NCBI RefSeq assembly: GCF_024213555.1
Contig: NZ_JANAVO010000001.1
Coordinates: 1,798,001-1,862,000 of the forward strand
Source: Allokutzneria sp. A3M-2-11 16
Lineage (GTDB): Bacteria; Actinomycetota; Actinomycetes; Mycobacteriales; Pseudonocardiaceae
Direction of reading: 5' to 3'
Length of the DNA stretch: 64,000 nt
Position 1 is the first letter of the stretch, and each line of letters starts with the position of its first letter. Positions 15,525-24,400 of the stretch are shown here, in pieces. The translations under genes and the position numbers were made by a program. The notes under the pieces are model-generated. The model made no database searches. It saw nothing but the letters and a program-made list of their open reading frames with translations, and was not told the DNA's origin.

Positions 15525-16856
15525 TCAGTGGGCGATGCGTTCGGCGATGCGGCGGACTTCGGCCTGGGCCTTGGCGCGGTCGACGCGGGTCGGCTCGTGG
15601 TCGCCGATCACGTGCTGTCCGGCGACCCACACGTCGGTGACCTGGCTCGCCGCGGCGGACCAGACGAGGTTCGACAGCAGCTGCACGTCCGGAGCTTCGG
15701 TGCCGCGCGGGAAAGCCGGGCTGTCCACGTCCACGTGCACGACGTCGGCCCACCGCCCGGGTTCCAGGGCGCCGATGTCGTCGCGACCGACCGCCGCCGC
15801 ACCGTCGCGCGTGGCCAGCAGCAGGGCGCGCGGCGCGGTCAGCGCGGCGGCGTCCCCCCGCTCCAGGCGGGCGAGCAGCGCCGCGAGCCGGACCTCGTCC
15901 CACACGTCGAGGTCGTCGTTGCTCGCCGGGCCGTCCGTGCCGAGGCCGACGCGAACGTTGCCGCCCAACAGGTCCAGCAGCCGCGCGGTGCCCGACGCGA
16001 GCTTCGCGTTGGAGTTCGGGCAGTGCGCGACGGCGACGTCGTGGCGCTGGAAGATCTCGATGTCGGCGTCGGAAAGGTGCACCGCGTGCGCGGCGAGCAC
16101 CCGTCCGCCGAGCGCGCCGATCTTCTCGAGCAGCTGCGGCACAGAACCGTGCTCCTCGCGCTGCTTCCCGTCCTCCGCAAGCGTTTCGGCCACGTGGATG
16201 TGCATCAGCGCACCACGATCACGGGCCATTTGCGAGATCTCCGCGATGGCCTCCGGCGGCAGCGTGTACGCGGAGTGCGGGCCGTAGCCCAGCTCGATCC
16301 GGTCGGCCGGGCCGAAGCGCAGACCATCGGTGTCGATCCACCGCGTCGTGTGCTCGGCGAGCTGCTGCCAGGTACCCAGCCGCTCCAGGCCGGGCGCGGA
16401 GATGATGCCCGGGGTGAGCACCACGCGGCCGCCGGTGTCGAGCACGGCCTGCGCCATGTGCTCGCCGTGGAAGAACATCTCCACGCTCGTGGTCACGCCC
16501 GCGCGCAGCATCTCCACCGAGCCGAGCAGCATGCCGTCGTAGGAGTCGCGGTCGATCATCTTGGCCTCGGCGGGCCAGATCGCCTCGGTCAGCCAGCGCA
16601 TCAGCGGCAGGTCCCCGCCGAGCCCGCGCAACGGGATCATCGGCGTGTGCGCGTGCGTGTTCACCAGGCCCGGCACCAGGATTCCGGTCAGCTCGCGCAC
16701 CTGAGCACCGGAGGGCAGCTCCGGCGCGTCCGCAGACGGTCCACAGTGGACGATCCGGCCGTCTGCGTCGATGTCGACGACGGCGTCCCGCAGCACCGAG
16801 CAGGCGGGGTCACAGGGCAGGACGACGGGGGCCTTCAGGCGCAGCGATACCAACAT
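15525..16856 (-). CDS. Amidohydrolase of the SAH/MTA or 5'-deoxyadenosine deaminase type
   Basis: The 443-residue protein is a metal-dependent hydrolase of the TrzN/AtzA/MtaD branch. Metal ligands and catalytic residues are visible in NTHAHTPM (HxH), HIHVAET (His and Glu), AHAVHLSD (His) and GTDGPASND (Asp). The nearest characterised functions are deamination of S-adenosylhomocysteine, methylthioadenosine or 5'-deoxyadenosine, so a nucleoside-salvage role is the best inference. ATG 16856. The VanZ-RDD gene ends 27 bp upstream, so the two may be co-transcribed. Confidence 0.85.
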   Translation of the reverse strand: MLVSLRLKAPVVLPCDPACSVLRDAVVDIDADGRIVHCGPSADAPELPSGAQVRELTGILVPGLVNTHAHTPMIPLRGLGGDLPLMRWLTEAIWPAEAKMIDRDSYDGMLLGSVEMLRAGVTTSVEMFFHGEHMAQAVLDTGGRVVLTPGIISAPGLERLGTWQQLAEHTTRWIDTDGLRFGPADRIELGYGPHSAYTLPPEAIAEISQMARDRGALMHIHVAETLAEDGKQREEHGSVPQLLEKIGALGGRVLAAHAVHLSDADIEIFQRHDVAVAHCPNSNAKLASGTARLLDLLGGNVRVGLGTDGPASNDDLDVWDEVRLAALLARLERGDAAALTAPRALLLATRDGAAAVGRDDIGALEPGRWADVVHVDVDSPAFPRGTEAPDVQLLSNLVWSAAASQVTDVWVAGQHVIGDHEPTRVDRAKAQAEVRRIAERIAH

Positions 16857-16883
16857 GAACGGATACTGCCAGGCCGCCCCCGC

Positions 16884-18104
16884 CTACTCCGCCTTCGGCC
16901 CCTCCACCGGATGCACCGCGGTCAGCTCGTCGATGGCCTCCTCGATCTCGACCTGCGTCGTCGGGTCCGGGCGCGGGTTGTCCAGCACGCAGCGCACCCC
17001 GGCGATCTGGTCGTGCCAGGCCCGCTGGTCCCGGCGGAACACCGGCGTCAGCAGGAAGAAGACGAACCCGGCGGTCCCGGCCAGCGCCACGCTGAGCACC
17101 AGCTCGTTGCGGGTGAGGCCGTAGGTCTGCGCGACGGCGAACCGGTCGAGCAGTTCCAGCACCGCCGGTCCGAAAGCGAGCATCACCCAGATCAGTACCA
17201 CGAGCATGCCGAACGGCCCGAACACCTCGCGCACGATCAGCGCGCCGAGCTTGGGCGGGGTGCCGTCGACCTTGCGCACCTTGAACTTCAGCAGCCTGCC
17301 CGCGGGCGTGTAGCCCTGGGTGAGCAGCGGGCACACCAGCCGGATCAGCGCGAAGATCGCCAGCATCGCCCAGACCGAGTTGGCCTCGGAACGGTCGAGG
17401 CCGAGCCGCGCGAAGGCCAGCGCGAAGCCGAACAGGAACATGTCCAGCCCGTAGGCCACGATCTGCCTTGGCAACCCGACCGCGTCGAGCTGGGCCAGGA
17501 CCTCCTTGGCGGGCAACACCTTCGGCACGATCACCGCGGCCGGGGCGATCAGTCCGCCGAGGGTGGCGCCCAGCGTGTTGGCCATCAGGTCGTCGACGTC
17601 GAAGAGCCGGTAGGGGCAGGGGTAGATGCCGAGGTTGCCGGTGACCTGGATGATCTCCACGACCAGTGAGGCGAGGAACCCGGCCAGGAGCACCCAGCGC
17701 AGCTGGAGCCCGTAGGCCTTGCGCAGCAACACACCCAGCGGCAGGAACAGCGCGACGTTGAACGCGAAGGACAGCATCGACTTGCTGGTGATCGCCGAGC
17801 CGAAGCCGCTCAGGTGCCGTTTGGTCATCTCCGCCTGGATGTCGGCGACGAACTGGAACGGAACCCACTGCGTGGACTGCAACCCCTGCTTGCACACGCT
17901 GGCGATCGGCGGGAAGGGCATGAACACCAGTACGAGCACGACCAGGGCGTAGAGCAGCGCCGCGTAGAGCACGAACGAGCGGCGCGGCTCGACCCTGCCG
18001 AACCGGAAGTAGTGGAAGGTGACGATCGGGATCAGCAGGGCCACACCCGCGACCAGGAAGTACAGCAACCCGGTCTGGATGTTCTGCAGGTACACAGGGG
18101 ACAC
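16884..18104 (-). CDS. VanZ-like membrane protein with RDD-type C-terminus
   Basis: The 406-residue polytopic membrane protein contains a VanZ-like domain (residues about 40-180: FNVALFLPLGVLLRKAYG, EIIQVTGN, RLFDVDDLMANTLGATLGG) followed by an RDD-like domain (VAYGLDMFLFGFALAF, FKVRKVDGTPPKLGALIVREVFGP, WHDQIAGVRCV). VanZ proteins raise teicoplanin resistance by an unknown mechanism; RDD proteins are multi-spanning proteins of unclear function. The fusion is common in actinobacteria. The start is GTG 18104. It may be co-transcribed with the downstream amidohydrolase. Confidence 0.82.
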   Translation of the reverse strand: MSPVYLQNIQTGLLYFLVAGVALLIPIVTFHYFRFGRVEPRRSFVLYAALLYALVVLVLVFMPFPPIASVCKQGLQSTQWVPFQFVADIQAEMTKRHLSGFGSAITSKSMLSFAFNVALFLPLGVLLRKAYGLQLRWVLLAGFLASLVVEIIQVTGNLGIYPCPYRLFDVDDLMANTLGATLGGLIAPAAVIVPKVLPAKEVLAQLDAVGLPRQIVAYGLDMFLFGFALAFARLGLDRSEANSVWAMLAIFALIRLVCPLLTQGYTPAGRLLKFKVRKVDGTPPKLGALIVREVFGPFGMLVVLIWVMLAFGPAVLELLDRFAVAQTYGLTRNELVLSVALAGTAGFVFFLLTPVFRRDQRAWHDQIAGVRCVLDNPRPDPTTQVEIEEAIDELTAVHPVEGPKAE

Positions 18105-18194
18105 GGCTGCATATTCTGGGCCCCGTCCGAACGAGCTTCATCATCCGGATGGCTGGCGCGCCCCGACTTTCGGCCAGGAATCACCTGTCGGGGG

Positions 18195-19367
18195 TCAGGA
18201 ACCGCCCAGCCGCTGCCGCAGCAGCGCCGCGAGCCTGCTGCCGTGCTGCGGTTCCGTCGCCTCCATCGACCCGGCCGGGAACCGCTCCGGCGCGCCCTGC
18301 CTGGCCCGCTGCACGGTCTCCGGATCGACCCGGAAGGCGGGCCGGTTGCCCCGCGTCTTCTGCCGGTTGCGCAGCCACGCCAGCCGGTGCTGGGCCTCCG
18401 CGTGGTGGTCGGTGATGGTCATGCCCTCGCTGTCGAAGGAGTGCAGCACCGCGCGGTTGAGCTCGACCACCGCCCGGTCCCGCCACAGCGTCCGCTCGCT
18501 GGAGGTGTCCAGCCCGAGGCGTTCGGCCACCTCGCGCGCCACGCCGTAGCCACCCTCGTCGGCCAGGCTCCTGGTGCCGATCTCGGCGCCGACGAACCAG
18601 CTGTTGACGGGCGCGGCCGGGTAGTCGACGCCGCCGATGTTCAGCCGCATGTTGGCGATCACCGGGACGGCGTGCCAGCGCAGCCCCAGCTCGCCGAACC
18701 ACGGCAGCTCGGGATGGGTCAGCTCCACCTCGCGCACGACGTCGGCGGGCACCGAGAAGCAGTGCGGCCCCTCGTCGTAGGTCTCCACCACCAGCGGCAG
18801 CGGGTCGAACCGCCCGCGCGTCTTCGGCGGCCGCCAGCCCATCCGCATGACCGCCTCGGTGAACTCGGCGTAGCGCGGGTCGCCGACGACGCGCCCGGAC
18901 TCGTCGCGGTAGCCCGCGTAGCGGACCAGCTGCTCGTTCCAGATGCACGGGCCCGGCCGGTCCGGGGAGTCCGGCGCGAAGATGGTGATTAAGGGGTGCA
19001 CCTTGCCGTTGGCGCTGGCCAGGCGGAGGTGCTCGAAGCACTCCGAGGCGACCGCGGCGGTCTTGCGCACCCCGCGCAGGTCCCTGATCTTGAGACGGCG
19101 CCACGGCAGCCCGCTGGTGCACCAGCCGCTGTCGCGCAGCGCCACCCGCGCGCCGTAGGCGAGCTCGGCGGGTGTGTGCCGGTATGTGCCGGTCTTCTCG
19201 ATCTCCGTGCGGACCTGTGTCAGCCGCTTCCCCAGTGGACCCGCGTCGGAGTGCGAGTCGTGGAACATGCGGAGGAACTCTTCGGCGGCGGCGAGGTCGG
19301 TGATCCGCCCAGAAGGGTTCCGCGAACCCGTCGAGAGGGTGATCAGCTCGTCACGGAGTGCGGTCAC
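18195..19367 (-). CDS. nos: Nitric oxide synthase oxygenase domain protein with variant heme loop
   Basis: The 390-residue protein aligns along its length with bacterial NOS oxygenase, which converts L-arginine to citrulline and NO using borrowed reductases. Matching blocks include TEIEKTGTYRHTPAELAYGAR, NGKVHPLITIF, IWNEQLVRYAGY, RWHAVPVIANMRLNIGGVDYPAAPVNSW, AEIGTRSLAD with the arginine-binding Glu262, and ELNRAVLHSF. The heme-ligand Cys83 is present, but its loop reads GWCTSGLPW rather than the usual RCIGR-x-x-W. GTG 19367 is chosen; a TTG 18 codons upstream is the only alternative. No reductase gene is adjacent. Whether it makes NO is unproven. Confidence 0.85.
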   Translation of the reverse strand: MTALRDELITLSTGSRNPSGRITDLAAAEEFLRMFHDSHSDAGPLGKRLTQVRTEIEKTGTYRHTPAELAYGARVALRDSGWCTSGLPWRRLKIRDLRGVRKTAAVASECFEHLRLASANGKVHPLITIFAPDSPDRPGPCIWNEQLVRYAGYRDESGRVVGDPRYAEFTEAVMRMGWRPPKTRGRFDPLPLVVETYDEGPHCFSVPADVVREVELTHPELPWFGELGLRWHAVPVIANMRLNIGGVDYPAAPVNSWFVGAEIGTRSLADEGGYGVAREVAERLGLDTSSERTLWRDRAVVELNRAVLHSFDSEGMTITDHHAEAQHRLAWLRNRQKTRGNRPAFRVDPETVQRARQGAPERFPAGSMEATEPQHGSRLAALLRQRLGGS

Positions 19368-19532
19368 GGGCGGGAACCGTACTCGGAAACACCGGTGACT
19401 CGTCACTACCAGATGGGGCAAAGTCGCAGGTCAAGGCTTCCCACTCGATCGTGGCCAGCGCAACTCAGCGTGCGCATTCGGCATGATCAACAGCAGTCTT
19501 GACTACCCGTCAGGGTGATATGCGATGGCACT

Positions 19533-20246
19533 TCATGCCTCTTCGGAGACGCGTTCGAACATCAGGTCCCGCGCGATCCGCCCCTCGACCCGGGCGCGCT
19601 GCTCGAACTTGGTCACCGGCCGGAAGTCCGGTCGCGGCGCCCAGCCGTCGTGCAGGTTGCGCAGCGCGGGCTCGGCCGAGCACACCGCCAGCATCTGCTC
19701 CGCGTAGTGCTCCCAGTCGGTGGCCATGTGGAACACCCCGCCCGGCGCGAGCCGCGAGGCGACGAGCGCGACGAACTCGGGCTGCACGATCCGCCGCTTG
19801 TGGTGCTTCGTCTTCGGCCACGGGTCGGGGAAGAACAGCCGGACCCCGTGCAGGGACGCGGGGGCGACGTGGTCGTGCAGCAGGCGGACCGCGTCACCGC
19901 GCAGCAGCCGCAGGTTCTTCAGGTCGTGCTCCTCGGCCCGCAGCAGCAGCTGGGACAGGCCGGGCTTGTAGACCTCGACCGCGACGTAGTTGATCTCCGG
20001 CGCGTCCCTGGCGAGCAGCGAGGTGGCCTCGCCCATCCCGGAGCCGATCTCCAGCAGCACCGGGGCGCCGCGGCCGAACCAGGAGCCGAAGTCCAGCGGT
20101 CCCTCGGGCAGCTCCTCGACGTGCTTGCCGAGGTCGGCCCAGTACTGGTTCCACGCCCGGTCCTGGCCGACGGTCTGCCGTTCGCCGCGCTGGACGTAAC
20201 TCACGATCGTCCGCCAGTGCGACGGCCGCTGCTCGCTGGAGGTCAC
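19533..20246 (-). CDS. trmB: tRNA (guanine-N7-)-methyltransferase
   Basis: The 237-residue enzyme methylates G46 of the tRNA variable loop using SAM. Diagnostic motifs are the SAM-binding LLEIGSGMGEA, EVYKPGLSQLL, RLLRGDAV and the TrmB signature FFPDPWPKTKHHKRRIVQ. GTG 20246 follows the family's usual N-terminal extension length. It ends 30 bp downstream of the Hsp70-like gene on the same strand and could be read from that transcript. Confidence 0.95.
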   Translation of the reverse strand: MTSSEQRPSHWRTIVSYVQRGERQTVGQDRAWNQYWADLGKHVEELPEGPLDFGSWFGRGAPVLLEIGSGMGEATSLLARDAPEINYVAVEVYKPGLSQLLLRAEEHDLKNLRLLRGDAVRLLHDHVAPASLHGVRLFFPDPWPKTKHHKRRIVQPEFVALVASRLAPGGVFHMATDWEHYAEQMLAVCSAEPALRNLHDGWAPRPDFRPVTKFEQRARVEGRIARDLMFERVSEEA

Positions 20247-20276
20247 GCGACGATGCTGTCATTCCCCCTGCGCAGC

Positions 20277-22157
20277 TCAGACGCCGGGTTTGACCTGCGT
20301 CTCCCAGAACCGGTGCACGACGTCGGCGGGCACGCCGGCGCCCTCCTTGGACTCCACGACACCGCACAGCTTCCCGCCGGAGTCCTGGTAGATCGTGGTC
20401 GACGCCCGCACGGCCGCCACGGTGTAGTCGTGCCAGGTCCCGGAGCGCCCGCCGCCGGTCCACTGCCCCTGGCCACCCGACTGGGCCGCGATCGCGAAGC
20501 TGGTGGCGAACGTCGCGCAGGAGCCCGCGCTGTCGGTGGCGAAGAAGCTCGCCGTCATCGGCTCGCTCTGCCCGTCCACCCTGTACTCGCACTGCACCTG
20601 GGTGCGCGCCCGCAACACCAGGTCGACGGCGGGGGACGAGTACTTCTTGCAGCTCTGCGCGCGGTCGACGGCCTTGCCCGCGAACCCGCGCAGCTCCGCG
20701 TCGCTGCCGAACGGGGCGTTCTTGTCCCCGGCGGGCACGACCTCCGACGAGGACGAGGGTGAGGACGAGGGGGCCGGTGCGCTGGGTGTGCTGGAGCCCG
20801 CGGCATCGCTGGGCAGGTTGCCCCGGCTGCCGTTGACGATCATCAGCACGGCCACGACGGCGAGCGCGCCCAAGCCGAGCACGCCCATCCCGATGCCGAT
20901 CAGCTTGCCCCGGTTGTGCCGGGACACCGTGGACTGGCCGGGCGGCGGCATGCTCATGCTCATCGCCGGGGCCGGGGCCGGCGGGGTCTGCGGGTGCGTC
21001 GGCGGCAGCGCGTGTGGCTGCGGCTGGTGCCCCTGGTAGCCGGGGTGCCCGAGCTGGTGCGGGTAGCGCTCCTGCGGGTCGGTCGCGTCCTGCATCGGCG
21101 GGATGGACAGCGCGCCGACGACGACGGTGCTCTCCGGCGACTCCACCGCCACCGGCAGCACGCCGAGCCGTTCGCTGATCACCTGTGCCACCAACGGCAT
21201 CCGCGTCCCGCCGCCAACCAGGTAGATCCCGGCGAACCGGGAGCGGTCCAGGCCGGAGGAGGCGATGGTGCCGCTGAGCATCGACACCGTGCGCTCGATC
21301 CCTGGCCGGACCAGCGCCTCCAGCTCGGCGCGGGTGACGTGCGCGTCCGGCAGCGGATCGGGCAGCGGGATGTCGGTCTGCGGGTAGCGGGACAGCGCCT
21401 CCTTGCCCGCGCGGACGTCGTCGGCGAGGGTGCGCGCCGCGCGGCGGGCCGCCGCGGTCCCCGGCCGCCGGATCTCCGTCCACAGTGGATGGTCGCGGTC
21501 CACCACCGCGCGCACGTGCTCGGCCAGCGCCTGGTCGAAGTCGGTCCCGCCGACGTCGGAGAGCCCGGCCTCGGCGAGCACCTGCCAGTCGTTCTGGCCG
21601 ATCCGCTGCACCACGGCGGTGTCGGTGGTGCCGCCGCCGAGGTCGTAGACCACCAGCGCCTGCCCCGGATCGACGACCGCCCCGTTCTCGGCGAAGTGCG
21701 CGGCCGCCGCGACCGGCTCGGCCAGCAGCTGCACCGGGACGGACCAGCCCGCCGCCCGCGCCGCGGCGCGCAGCGTGTTGCAGCGGATCAGCCGCCAGTC
21801 CGCGGGATGGGTCAGCACGACCCGGTCCGGCTCCCCGCCGAGCTGCCTGCGCGCCTCGTCGGCGACCCGGCGCAGCACCGCGGCGATCAGCTCGACGACG
21901 GGGATGACCCGGTCGCCGAGCAGCACCTCGACGTCGTCGATGCGGCGCTTCGGGTTCGGCTCGTAGCGGCTGGGGTCCAGCCGGGCCTGCCGCTCGGCGT
22001 CGCGGCCGACCACCAGCTCCCCGTTCGGGGCGAGCCAGACCGCGGACGGCAGCACCGGCCAGCCGTCGACCGAGAGCAGCCGGGGCGGGAGGCCGGGCGC
22101 GGTCCGCACCGCGGCGACCGTGTTGGAGGTGCCGAAGTCGACCGAGAGCTCGCGCAC
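20277..22157 (-). CDS. Membrane-tethered Hsp70-like protein with extracytoplasmic cysteine domain
   Basis: The 626-residue protein starts with an Hsp70/actin ATPase domain: SVDFGTSNT (phosphate 1), VVYDLGGGTTDTAVV (phosphate 2) and GIYLVGGGTRMP (adenosine). Instead of a DnaK substrate-binding domain it has a Pro/His/Gln-rich linker, one transmembrane helix near residue 430 (IGMGVLGLGALAVVAVLMIV), a Ser/Pro stalk and a C-terminal domain with four cysteines that should lie outside the membrane. GTG 22157 is chosen; TTG 22163 is possible. It likely couples ATP-driven change inside to a sensor or wall-facing domain. It sits 13 bp after a 206-residue partner gene. Confidence 0.85.
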   Translation of the reverse strand: MRELSVDFGTSNTVAAVRTAPGLPPRLLSVDGWPVLPSAVWLAPNGELVVGRDAERQARLDPSRYEPNPKRRIDDVEVLLGDRVIPVVELIAAVLRRVADEARRQLGGEPDRVVLTHPADWRLIRCNTLRAAARAAGWSVPVQLLAEPVAAAAHFAENGAVVDPGQALVVYDLGGGTTDTAVVQRIGQNDWQVLAEAGLSDVGGTDFDQALAEHVRAVVDRDHPLWTEIRRPGTAAARRAARTLADDVRAGKEALSRYPQTDIPLPDPLPDAHVTRAELEALVRPGIERTVSMLSGTIASSGLDRSRFAGIYLVGGGTRMPLVAQVISERLGVLPVAVESPESTVVVGALSIPPMQDATDPQERYPHQLGHPGYQGHQPQPHALPPTHPQTPPAPAPAMSMSMPPPGQSTVSRHNRGKLIGIGMGVLGLGALAVVAVLMIVNGSRGNLPSDAAGSSTPSAPAPSSSPSSSSEVVPAGDKNAPFGSDAELRGFAGKAVDRAQSCKKYSSPAVDLVLRARTQVQCEYRVDGQSEPMTASFFATDSAGSCATFATSFAIAAQSGGQGQWTGGGRSGTWHDYTVAAVRASTTIYQDSGGKLCGVVESKEGAGVPADVVHRFWETQVKPGV

Positions 22158-22170
22158 GGGCAAGACCGTA

Positions 22171-22791
22171 CTAGGCCGTCCAGCTCTCGAACTCCGAGAT
22201 CCGCGCGCGCAGGTCGAACGGCCCGGCGAGCGGGACCGGCTGGACGCTGTCGTTGGCCTGCGGCTGCGCGGGCAGCACGTCCACCCAGCCGCGGTGCCGG
22301 TCGGTGAGCCGCACGGTGATCGGCTGGTAGACGCCGGTGTCGGAGGGCTCGTACTCCCAGTAGCCGTCCTCGCCCTCGTTCACCCACGGCACGTAGGCCC
22401 ACCCCGGGCGAGCGGAGAGCAGCTCGTGCACCCCGTCCTCCAGGGTGAACCCGGCCTCGCGGTGCAGCAGGTCACCGCGGTGCACCGCGCGCAGCCACCA
22501 CGGGGCGGGGGAGTCCGGGCACACCGCGATCACCTCGCGGTAGAGGGTGAGCACCTGGCGCTCGGGGGCGCGGTGGATCCAGGTCCGGCGGCTGTCCGCG
22601 GGGCTGCGGGAGAGTTCGGCTGCGCCGCTGCGGGACAGCGACATGGACCATTCGAGGCTCAGCACCGACGAGACCCGCATACCGGAGAGGCCGGACGGCG
22701 GCTGTCTGCCGATCACCATGCGCCGCTGCTCCGGCAGGCCGGGGCGCGAGGTGCGGGCTGCGTCGTGCGCGTTCAGAAGCGGTTCGGTCAT
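22171..22791 (-). CDS. Hypothetical protein upstream of the Hsp70-like gene
   Basis: The 206-residue protein has no signal peptide or membrane segment. Its C-terminal part is rich in Trp and acidic residues (PGWAYVPWVNEGEDGYWEYEPSDTG). I recognise no family. It is the first gene of an apparent operon with the Hsp70-like gene (13 bp gap) and possibly trmB, so it may be a cofactor or client adaptor of the Hsp70-like protein; this is inference from position only. ATG 22791 (MTEPLLNAHDAAR) is chosen over longer low-complexity starts. Confidence 0.65.
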   Translation of the reverse strand: MTEPLLNAHDAARTSRPGLPEQRRMVIGRQPPSGLSGMRVSSVLSLEWSMSLSRSGAAELSRSPADSRRTWIHRAPERQVLTLYREVIAVCPDSPAPWWLRAVHRGDLLHREAGFTLEDGVHELLSARPGWAYVPWVNEGEDGYWEYEPSDTGVYQPITVRLTDRHRGWVDVLPAQPQANDSVQPVPLAGPFDLRARISEFESWTA

Positions 22792-23181
22792 GGGTGCACC
22801 GGTTCTTCTGCGTGACCTCGACGCGGCGCCGTTGCCGGCCGTCGTGGTGCCGCTCGTGGGGTGTCCCGGTGCGGATTGCGCATCGGGTCGGCGCAATCGG
22901 CGACTGCGTGACAACCCGTCGCTGACGACCGCGCTGTGTTCTCGAAACTACCGTGGAACGATCACTTTCGCCTTCGCTCATCCGGCGTATCCCGACCGGC
23001 AAACACCGCGCCGCCATAGCGTCGGAGGAGTCGTTTGTGCAGCTCAGCTCCATAAGAATCCGGTTTCGAAGCGATGTCACGAGCTTGTGCGTCGATTCAC
23101 GAGGTCTTGACGCGATCTACACGTTCAGCGCAACCCGCGTGTGGTCTCGACAACACTTCGGGGTTGGTCTTTTCTTGGTCG
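22792..23181. other. Intergenic region without a supported gene
   Basis: This 390-bp gap separates divergent genes and is less GC-rich than its flanks. It must hold promoters for both, and TTGACG at about 23107 could be a -35 element for the universal stress gene. I see no convincing small gene, tRNA, hairpin terminator or long repeat in it. Confidence 0.5.
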
Positions 23182-23631
23182 ATGGGAACTCGCACGGTGG
23201 AACTACCGGAGATCATCGGTGGCGTCGTGGTCGGAGTCGACGGGCTGAAGTCCGCCCGTGCACTGCGCACGGCCATCGAGGAAGCCAACCGACGGGACTG
23301 CGCGCTGCACGTGGTCCGCGAGTGGTCGTTGCGCACCGCGCCGCGACCACCCGACTGCCCGCCAGGGGCGGTGCCCGCCATAGAGGAGTACGAGAAGTGG
23401 CTCGCCGAGGTCACTGACAAGCTCGCGCGGGAGCAGCTGGGAGAGAACCAGAACCTGGACATCAACGTGCACGTGGTGCACGTGCGCTCACCGGAGGCGC
23501 TGATCGCGATGTCGGAGAAGGCGGAGCTGCTGGTGATCAGCCACAGCGGCGGACGCTCGCCCGGCCCGGTCGCCGACCAGTGCGTCCGCTGCGCGAAGTG
23601 CCCGGTGCTGGTGGTGCGGCCCGATCCGTGA
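23182..23631 (+). CDS. Universal stress protein family member
   Basis: The 149-residue single-domain protein has the USP alpha/beta fold: GGVVVGVDGLKSARALRTAIEEANRR at the N-terminus and ELLVISHSGGRSPGPVADQCVRCAKCPVLVVR at the C-terminus, which corresponds to the G-x2-G-x9-G-S/T ATP-loop region. The canonical GSVS ending is altered (VADQCVRCAKCP), with two added cysteines, so ATP binding is uncertain. ATG 23182 has no clear ribosome site. Confidence 0.75.
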   Translation: MGTRTVELPEIIGGVVVGVDGLKSARALRTAIEEANRRDCALHVVREWSLRTAPRPPDCPPGAVPAIEEYEKWLAEVTDKLAREQLGENQNLDINVHVVHVRSPEALIAMSEKAELLVISHSGGRSPGPVADQCVRCAKCPVLVVRPDP

Positions 23632-23820
23632 CGGCGCCGCCGGCCGAGGGCCGGGCCGGCCCCCGAAGGCAGCCCGGACCTCGGCAGCGGTGTGCCCGCC
23701 GAACGGCCCACCGCGTGCGTCAGGCTCCACCATCGCGGCTGTTCCCGCCCACCGCGTCCGCCTGGGGTCTGGCATTTGCCTCAGCTCGAAGGAGTACGGC
23801 GGACGGCTTAGTGTCGGGGC

Positions 23821-24255
23821 ATGGGATACACGAAACCGGATGAGGGCTGGTGGAAGGAGTTCGTCGGTGCGCTGCCCGCGCGGACCGGCAAGCTCGCCGT
23901 GGTGCGCAAGGACGGCTCCCCGCACGTCGTCCCGGTGTGGGTCGACGTGGACGGGGACGAGCTGGTCTTCATGACCGGCAGGGACACCGTGAAGGGCAAG
24001 GCGATCACCAGGGACGGCCGGATCGCGATCTGCTTCGACGACGAGCGGCCACCGTTCGACTTCGTCACGATCTTCGGAACCGCGAGCGCCAGCGAGGACC
24101 TGGACGCCTTGCTGCACTGGGGAACCCGCATCGCCGGGCGGTACATGGGAGAGGACCTCGCCGAGCAGTACGGCAAGCGCAACGCGGTGCCCGGCGAACT
24201 CCTCGTCCGCGTACGCGTCGACAAGGTCATCGGCGCCCGCAACGTCGCCGACTGA
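23821..24255 (+). CDS. PPOX class F420-dependent oxidoreductase
   Basis: The 144-residue split-barrel flavin/F420 protein contains RTGKLAVVRKDGSPHVVPVWVDVDGDELVFMTGRDTVKGKAI, the usual cofactor-facing strands of the F420 family of PPOX proteins, and IAICFDDERPPFDFVTIFGTA. Members use F420H2 or bind F420 or heme. ATG 23821 is probably leaderless, with TTAGTGT about 10 bp upstream. The 189-bp gap before it holds no gene. Confidence 0.82.
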   Translation: MGYTKPDEGWWKEFVGALPARTGKLAVVRKDGSPHVVPVWVDVDGDELVFMTGRDTVKGKAITRDGRIAICFDDERPPFDFVTIFGTASASEDLDALLHWGTRIAGRYMGEDLAEQYGKRNAVPGELLVRVRVDKVIGARNVAD

Positions 24256-24310
24256 TCACTCCGCCCCTCCTTCTCGCCCCCCTTCTCAACCTCCTCAGCG
24301 CGGACTGACG

Positions 24311-24361
24311 TACCCAATGTGGCATTGGTTACGTCTGACGAAACAAATGCCACATTGGGTA
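24311..24361. repeat. Long inverted repeat with palindromic arms upstream of tetR
   Basis: TACCCAATGTGGCATTGGTT (24311-24330) is repeated in inverted form at 24342-24361 with one mismatch and an 11-nt spacer. The left arm is itself palindromic (CCAATG-TGG-CATTGG). It can form a hairpin after the F420 gene or bind a dimeric regulator before tetR. Confidence 0.75.
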
Positions 24362-24378
24362 CACAACTACACGATGAG

Positions 24379-24392
24379 TGAATGGTGATTCA
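24379..24392. promoter_or_regulatory. Candidate TetR operator
   Basis: TGAATGGTGATTCA has perfect 5-bp arms around GGTG and ends 8 bp before the tetR GTG start, overlapping the AATAACT box that may be its -10. Position and symmetry suggest autorepression. Confidence 0.5.
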
Positions 24393-24400
24393 ATAACTCC

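Noticed and set aside
22792-23181. Possible tRNA or small RNA in the large gap
   Set aside because: No T-loop GTTCGAATC-type sequence, cloverleaf pairing or terminator could be found.
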